8,742 nt of DNA, from NCBI GenBank assembly GCA_029935375.1, contig JAOZKL010000014.1, positions 1-8,742 on the forward strand, in the 5' to 3' direction. Of this stretch, positions 5,711 through 8,742 are shown piece after piece. Position 1 is the first letter of the stretch, and each line of letters begins with the position of its first letter. Under the pieces are notes generated by a model. It was not told the DNA's origin. It ran no database searches and saw nothing but the letters and a program-made list of their open reading frames with translations. Source of the stretch: Patescibacteria group bacterium. GTDB taxonomy: Bacteria > Patescibacteriota > JACMRA01. The position numbers and the translations under genes were made by a program.

Positions 5711-6205
5711 ATGTCACGAAGAGCCAGAGTATTGAAAAGACCTGTAATTTCACCAGATGGAACATTTGATAGTGTTCTAGTTTCACGATTGATAAACCGT
5801 GTTATGTTGAGTGGGAAAAAGACAACAGCAAACAACATAGTAATAAAATCACTAAAAGGTGCAAGTGAAGAACTACAAGCAACTCCTACGGAAGTTTTGG
5901 AAAGAGCTGTAGAAAACGTAAAACCAAAAATCGAAACAAAAGGTGTTCGTGTTGGTGGATCAAACTATCAGGTGCCTATGGAGCCATACCCAGCTCGTGC
6001 ATTGAGATTGTCTCTAACATGGATAGTAAATGGTGCAAGAGACATGAAGGGCAAGAGTATGGAAGAAAAACTTAGAAGTGTTTTGATACAATCATACAAT
6101 GAAGAAGGACCTGCTATTGCAAAACGTGATGTTGTACACCAACAAGCTGCCAGCAACAAAGCATTTGCCCATCTTGCAAACAGAGTAAAGAGAAAGAAAA
6201 AATAA
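5711..6205 (+). CDS. rpsG: 30S ribosomal protein S7
   Basis: S7 binds the 3' major domain of 16S rRNA, nucleates assembly of the 30S head and contacts the E-site tRNA. The family signature is clear at residues 71-89 (KPKIETKGVRVGG, then SNYQVP), with GKKTTA at 35-40, TWIVNGAR at 103-110 and the conserved end RDVVHQQAASNKAFAHL (139-155). The protein has 164 residues, slightly longer than the usual 156, because of a short basic tail ending in KRKKK. It usually sits in the str operon between rpsL and fusA; here it has its own promoter, a divergent flippase upstream and a terminator directly downstream. The ATG at 5711 has only an A/T-rich leader and no Shine-Dalgarno sequence. The stop is TAA. 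Confidence 0.97.
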   Translation: MSRRARVLKRPVISPDGTFDSVLVSRLINRVMLSGKKTTANNIVIKSLKGASEELQATPTEVLERAVENVKPKIETKGVRVGGSNYQVPMEPYPARALRLSLTWIVNGARDMKGKSMEEKLRSVLIQSYNEEGPAIAKRDVVHQQAASNKAFAHLANRVKRKKK

Positions 6206-6233
6206 TTGCGTTTATCACAATATAAAATTAGAC

Positions 6234-6258
6234 AAAGAGCCATTTAGGCTCTTTTTTT
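6234..6258 (+). terminator. Intrinsic terminator of rpsG
   Basis: AAAGAGCC (6234-6241) pairs perfectly with GGCTCTTT (6247-6254) around the loop ATTTA, and the T-run continues to 6258. It lies 28 bp after the rpsG stop codon and marks rpsG as a single-gene transcript. Confidence 0.88.
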
Positions 6259-6288
6259 GTGGAAGAAACAAGTCCACACCTTCCCCGT

Positions 6289-6350
6289 TGTCATCCCGTG
6301 CTTTTCACAGTGTCATCCCGCACTTGATGCGGGATCCAGTGTTCTGTCAA
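6289..6350. repeat. Palindromic intergenic repeat, copy A with upstream half-copy
   Basis: The full copy has the perfect stem ATCCCGCA (6315-6322) and TGCGGGAT (6328-6335) around loop CTTGA, preceded by TGTC and followed by CCAGTGTTCTGTC and a run of A. A partial copy (TGTCATCCCGTGCTT) lies just upstream from 6289. The family is a widespread type of REP-like element in bacterial intergenic DNA. Confidence 0.8.
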
Positions 6351-6456
6351 AAAAAAATAGCCACCTTTGTCCTCGTAAAAGCAAAAACAGACCCTACCAA
6401 GTGCTGGAAGGACAATTTTGTAATTAAAAAAAGTAAAAGTAAAATTGGGCAGTACT

Positions 6457-6497
6457 GAGAAGATAACTGTCTGAACGCAGGTGAGTTTTATCTTCTC
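6457..6497. repeat. 10-bp inverted repeat hairpin
   Basis: GAGAAGATAA (6457-6466) and TTATCTTCTC (6488-6497) are perfect inverted copies with a 21-nt loop. Next to it, CTTGAT (6498-6503) has a downstream partner ATCAAG, and GTTC-TTTT has a partner AAAA-GAAC around 6510-6536, so 6457-6536 may fold into consecutive hairpins. Whether it is transcribed is unknown. Confidence 0.5.
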
Positions 6498-6618
6498 TTG
6501 ATCTTTTGGTTCGTTTTGCATCAAGGTAAAATGAACGTAATAAATGAGCTGGAAAATAATGTTTCAAAGAACATGGCGAGACAGGCCCGCCTCTACGGAA
6601 GATAATTTTACTTTGCGT

Positions 6619-6679
6619 GGATACCCGCCTTCGCGGGCATGACAGAACAGAGTGTAGGATCCAGTGTTCTGTTAAAAAA
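6619..6679. repeat. Palindromic intergenic repeat, copy B
   Basis: Stem ATACCCGC (6621-6628) with GCGGGCAT (6633-6640), 7 of 8 paired, around loop CTTC. It is followed by GACAGAACAG and then by a second segment, GGATCCAGTGTTCTGTT with an A-run (6658-6679), which repeats the right flank of copy A. ACAGAACA (6642-6649) and TGTTCTGT (6665-6672) form a further inverted repeat. Confidence 0.75.
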
Positions 6680-6723
6680 AGTAGAAAGCAAATCATCATT
6701 TTAGTTATAACTCAATCATTTCT

Positions 6724-6820
6724 ACTGGATTCCGTGTCAAGCACGGAATGACAGAACGGATGCGGGATGACAGGGGAAAAGTGCGGGGATGACAGGTTTG
6801 GTGGCGGAATGACAGGACAG
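6724..6820. repeat. Palindromic intergenic repeat, copy C with three degenerate half-copies
   Basis: Stem ATTCCGTG (6729-6736) with CACGGAAT (6742-6749) is perfect around loop TCAAG, which is the reverse complement of copy A's loop, so C is inverted relative to A. It is followed by half-copies ending in GGGATGACAG or GGAATGACAG at 6760-6773, 6781-6795 and 6802-6815, spaced about 21 bp apart. Confidence 0.75.
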
Positions 6821-6941
6821 TGAGAATAAGAACTCGTAGGGGTGGGGTCTTCCCGCCCGATCAAAATAATTGATAAAAGTTTCTGGAGCCTGGTAGAGGC
6901 GGGACTGTCTCGCTATGTCTTCTGAAAAATAAAAACAAAAA

Positions 6942-7634
6942 CTAGCGCAAATATCTAACGATATACTGAACAAGTCTTTTTAATAACGGTGTTTTCCTTA
7001 TATATCTACCATATTTATCTATGCGTAAGCTGCCAGAATGAAAAATATGCTGAAACTCTTTTCTTTTCAAAAAATCTGATGGGTATAATATATGACTAAC
7101 CGTTATATCCAACTCGTTTTCCAAATACGCATGTTTGTAAGCCATGTTTACCAATTGAGAACAAACAAAGCTTTCTTCGTTTTTGGATCTAAATGTAAAA
7201 TCATAAGGCTTGCCAATCTGTTTTTTACAATACTGAACAGCCTGACTAGCAACCGATTTTTTCTTATCGCTAAATAAATTACTAAGTCTGATTACTATAA
7301 GCATGTCATATTTTTTGAACAATTTTTTGTATTCTATCTCCTCCACTCCATTGCCAACAGCGTGTATCAACTTTTGGTCTTGATCATAAATAAGAGCGTG
7401 CGTAACAACACCTCGTATTATAAGCCCACTAACTTCTACAAAATCTCCAACCAATACAATATCTCCCTTTTGCAAAATTTTGTATGACTTTTTATAATCA
7501 TCAAGCTTAAGCAAGTTTCTCCTCGGGAACAGTACAACACTAGTAAGAATAAAGATAAAAATTGCACCAATTTTGTAGATCTTTGTTGTATTCTTAGGAA
7601 AGTTGTTTATAATCTTTGGTTTACCACTAAACAT
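6942..7634 (-). CDS. Membrane-anchored permuted NlpC/P60 (YiiX/LRAT-like) cysteine hydrolase, paralogue 1
   Basis: A likely thiol hydrolase or acyltransferase of the permuted papain-like group (YaeF/YiiX, peptidase family C92). Known members act on amide or ester bonds in peptides or lipids; the substrate here is unknown. Residues 20-37 form one hydrophobic segment after a short basic start, so the enzyme is probably anchored with its domain outside the membrane. The catalytic candidates are H79 (GVVTHALIY), H91 (KLIHAVGNGVEE) and C158 (FVCSQLV). The order His, His, Cys with 12 residues between the His matches LRAT-type enzymes (H60, H72 and C161 in LRAT). KKQIGKPYDFTF (137-148) is also typical. 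It starts 11 nt after the stop of paralogue 2, so the two are co-transcribed. The ATG has no Shine-Dalgarno sequence. The stop is TAG, followed on the minus strand by a T-rich tract without a stem. Confidence 0.85.
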   Translation of the reverse strand: MFSGKPKIINNFPKNTTKIYKIGAIFIFILTSVVLFPRRNLLKLDDYKKSYKILQKGDIVLVGDFVEVSGLIIRGVVTHALIYDQDQKLIHAVGNGVEEIEYKKLFKKYDMLIVIRLSNLFSDKKKSVASQAVQYCKKQIGKPYDFTFRSKNEESFVCSQLVNMAYKHAYLENELDITVSHILYPSDFLKRKEFQHIFHSGSLRIDKYGRYIRKTPLLKRLVQYIVRYLR

Positions 7635-7645
7635 AAGAAGCGTTT

Positions 7646-8293
7646 TTACCTAAAAGCAAGCCCATCAACTACAAACTTGCCATCTTTTTGGACTATTTTA
7701 CTAGAATAAAATTTATGCTCATAACCATCTAGCTTAAGAAAATTAGAAGGTCTTAATGACTTGTATTGGCTGACATCTACACTGCTTTCGGCACAGCCAA
7801 TATCAAAAGATTTATTAATTAACTGTGTACAGAAAAAATTATCTTCACTAGAATTGAATGTAAAATTATATGGCTTGCCTATCTGTTTTTTACAGTATGA
7901 CAAAATGTCACCTACAACGGCGCCTCGATTTTGCTCATCAAACCTTGGTCTTAATATCACAAGAGTATCATAATAGTCAAACAGCTCTCTGTAATCCAAC
8001 TCTTCCACGCCATCAGCAATTGCATGTATTAGCTTTTTCCCTCCGCTATAAATTAAAGAGTGAGTTACAACTCCTCTTATGAAAAGGCTACTAACCCTTA
8101 CGAAAGTACCTACTAGAACTATATCACCTTTTTGCAAAATTTCTCTGGTTTTTTCGTATTCTAATAGTGTCAAAAAATTGTCCCTATAATATATCTTTGT
8201 CGTTGCAAAAAGAAACATTGCAATAGACACAGCCTTTTTTAATAAAGTTGTATGGTTAGGAAAGTTGTTTATTATATGATAATTACTATTCAT
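7646..8293 (-). CDS. Membrane-anchored permuted NlpC/P60 (YiiX/LRAT-like) cysteine hydrolase, paralogue 2
   Basis: This is a tandem paralogue of the downstream gene with the same order of parts. A hydrophobic segment lies near residues 18-35, then ILQKGDIVLVG (52-62), H78 (GVVTHSLIY), H90 (KLIHAIADGVEE), KKQIGKPYNFTF (135-146) and C155 (FFCTQLI). The catalytic set is therefore intact. The two copies also share the cytoplasmic start IINNFPxxTT, which argues for duplication of a whole gene rather than of a domain. This copy lacks the basic C-terminal extension of paralogue 1 and ends at 215 residues. It lies 59 nt downstream of the lysozyme-like gene on the same strand, and the pair probably belongs to one operon of envelope-directed enzymes. 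The ATG at 8291-8293 has no Shine-Dalgarno sequence. The stop is TAA. Confidence 0.85.
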   Translation of the reverse strand: MNSNYHIINNFPNHTTLLKKAVSIAMFLFATTKIYYRDNFLTLLEYEKTREILQKGDIVLVGTFVRVSSLFIRGVVTHSLIYSGGKKLIHAIADGVEELDYRELFDYYDTLVILRPRFDEQNRGAVVGDILSYCKKQIGKPYNFTFNSSEDNFFCTQLINKSFDIGCAESSVDVSQYKSLRPSNFLKLDGYEHKFYSSKIVQKDGKFVVDGLAFR

Positions 8294-8352
8294 TGCATCA
8301 TGTTATTTTGAGAAAACTACAGCATACAGATTGTCTCGTTGCTTATAAAAAA

Positions 8353-8742
<390 letters not shown>

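Larger units (their letters stand above)
6571..6918. repeat. 26-bp inverted repeat pair (6571-6596 / 6893-6918)
   Basis: Bases 6571-6596 match the reverse complement of 6893-6918 at 24 of 26 positions. The arms are 296 bp apart and enclose palindromic repeat copies B and C. This may be two oppositely oriented copies of one repeat or the ends of a decayed small mobile element. No transposase or target-site duplication was identified. Confidence 0.6.
6206..6941. other. Gene-free intergenic region packed with palindromic repeats
   Basis: This 736-bp stretch is the longest non-coding part of the window. After the rpsG terminator it carries several full and partial copies of a CATCCCGC/GCGGGAT palindromic repeat, a 26-bp inverted repeat (6571-6596 and 6893-6918), and a 10-bp hairpin (6457-6497). 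Its G+C-rich patches contrast with the AT-rich genes around it. Frames crossing it translate to peptides such as HWIPHQVRDD, the usual spurious translation of such repeats, and are not genes. No tRNA, CRISPR or transposase was found. Confidence 0.8.

Noticed and set aside
6291..6973. Three minus-strand frames (6291-6524, 6424-6699, 6737-6973)
   Set aside because: They run through palindromic repeats and translate to typical repeat peptides (HWIPHQVRDD, CPRRRVSTQ). They overlap one another or the hydrolase gene and show no domain.

Overview
This is an AT-rich bacterial chromosomal window with short intergenic gaps in most places. It carries two core genes (rpsG and ruvC). Almost all starts lack a Shine-Dalgarno sequence, and the stops are TAA or TAG. 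The style of ribosomal protein S7, the small hydrolase families and the overall layout are most like a Patescibacteria (CPR) genome. That placement is an inference from protein flavour, not from a marker search.

Left part (1-2238): the 3' end of an unrecognised conserved-looking protein (+) converges on a DEAD-box RNA helicase (-), with a bidirectional terminator between them. A 334-bp AT-rich intergenic region then separates the helicase from a rightward unit.

Middle (2239-4307): two promoter-like sequences precede a 470-aa protein with a phage-tail-like N-terminal half and six tandem 45-49-aa GYFxGG repeats, probably a beta-propeller. A 19-codon micro-ORF links it to ruvC; the micro-ORF overlaps the stop codon before it (TAATG) and the start codon after it (ATGA). 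ruvC keeps all four catalytic acidic residues.

Centre (4308-6258): a 12-helix MOP-superfamily polysaccharide flippase (-) and rpsG (+) are divergent, with a 9-bp perfect inverted repeat in the shared promoter region. rpsG stands alone, without rpsL or fusA beside it, and ends in a strong terminator.

The 736-bp stretch 6206-6941 has no credible gene. It holds several copies of a CATCCCGC/GCGGGAT-type palindromic repeat with compensated stems, a 26-bp inverted repeat and another hairpin.

Right part (6942-8742): a leftward three-gene cluster of likely cell-envelope enzymes. It has a lysozyme/transglycosylase-like domain behind a Pro-Glu linker (N-terminus outside the window), followed by two tandem paralogues of membrane-anchored permuted NlpC/P60-type (YiiX/LRAT-like) cysteine hydrolases. 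Together with the flippase and the propeller protein, the window leans towards cell-surface functions. Those functions could serve attachment to, or attack on, another cell, but that is inference.
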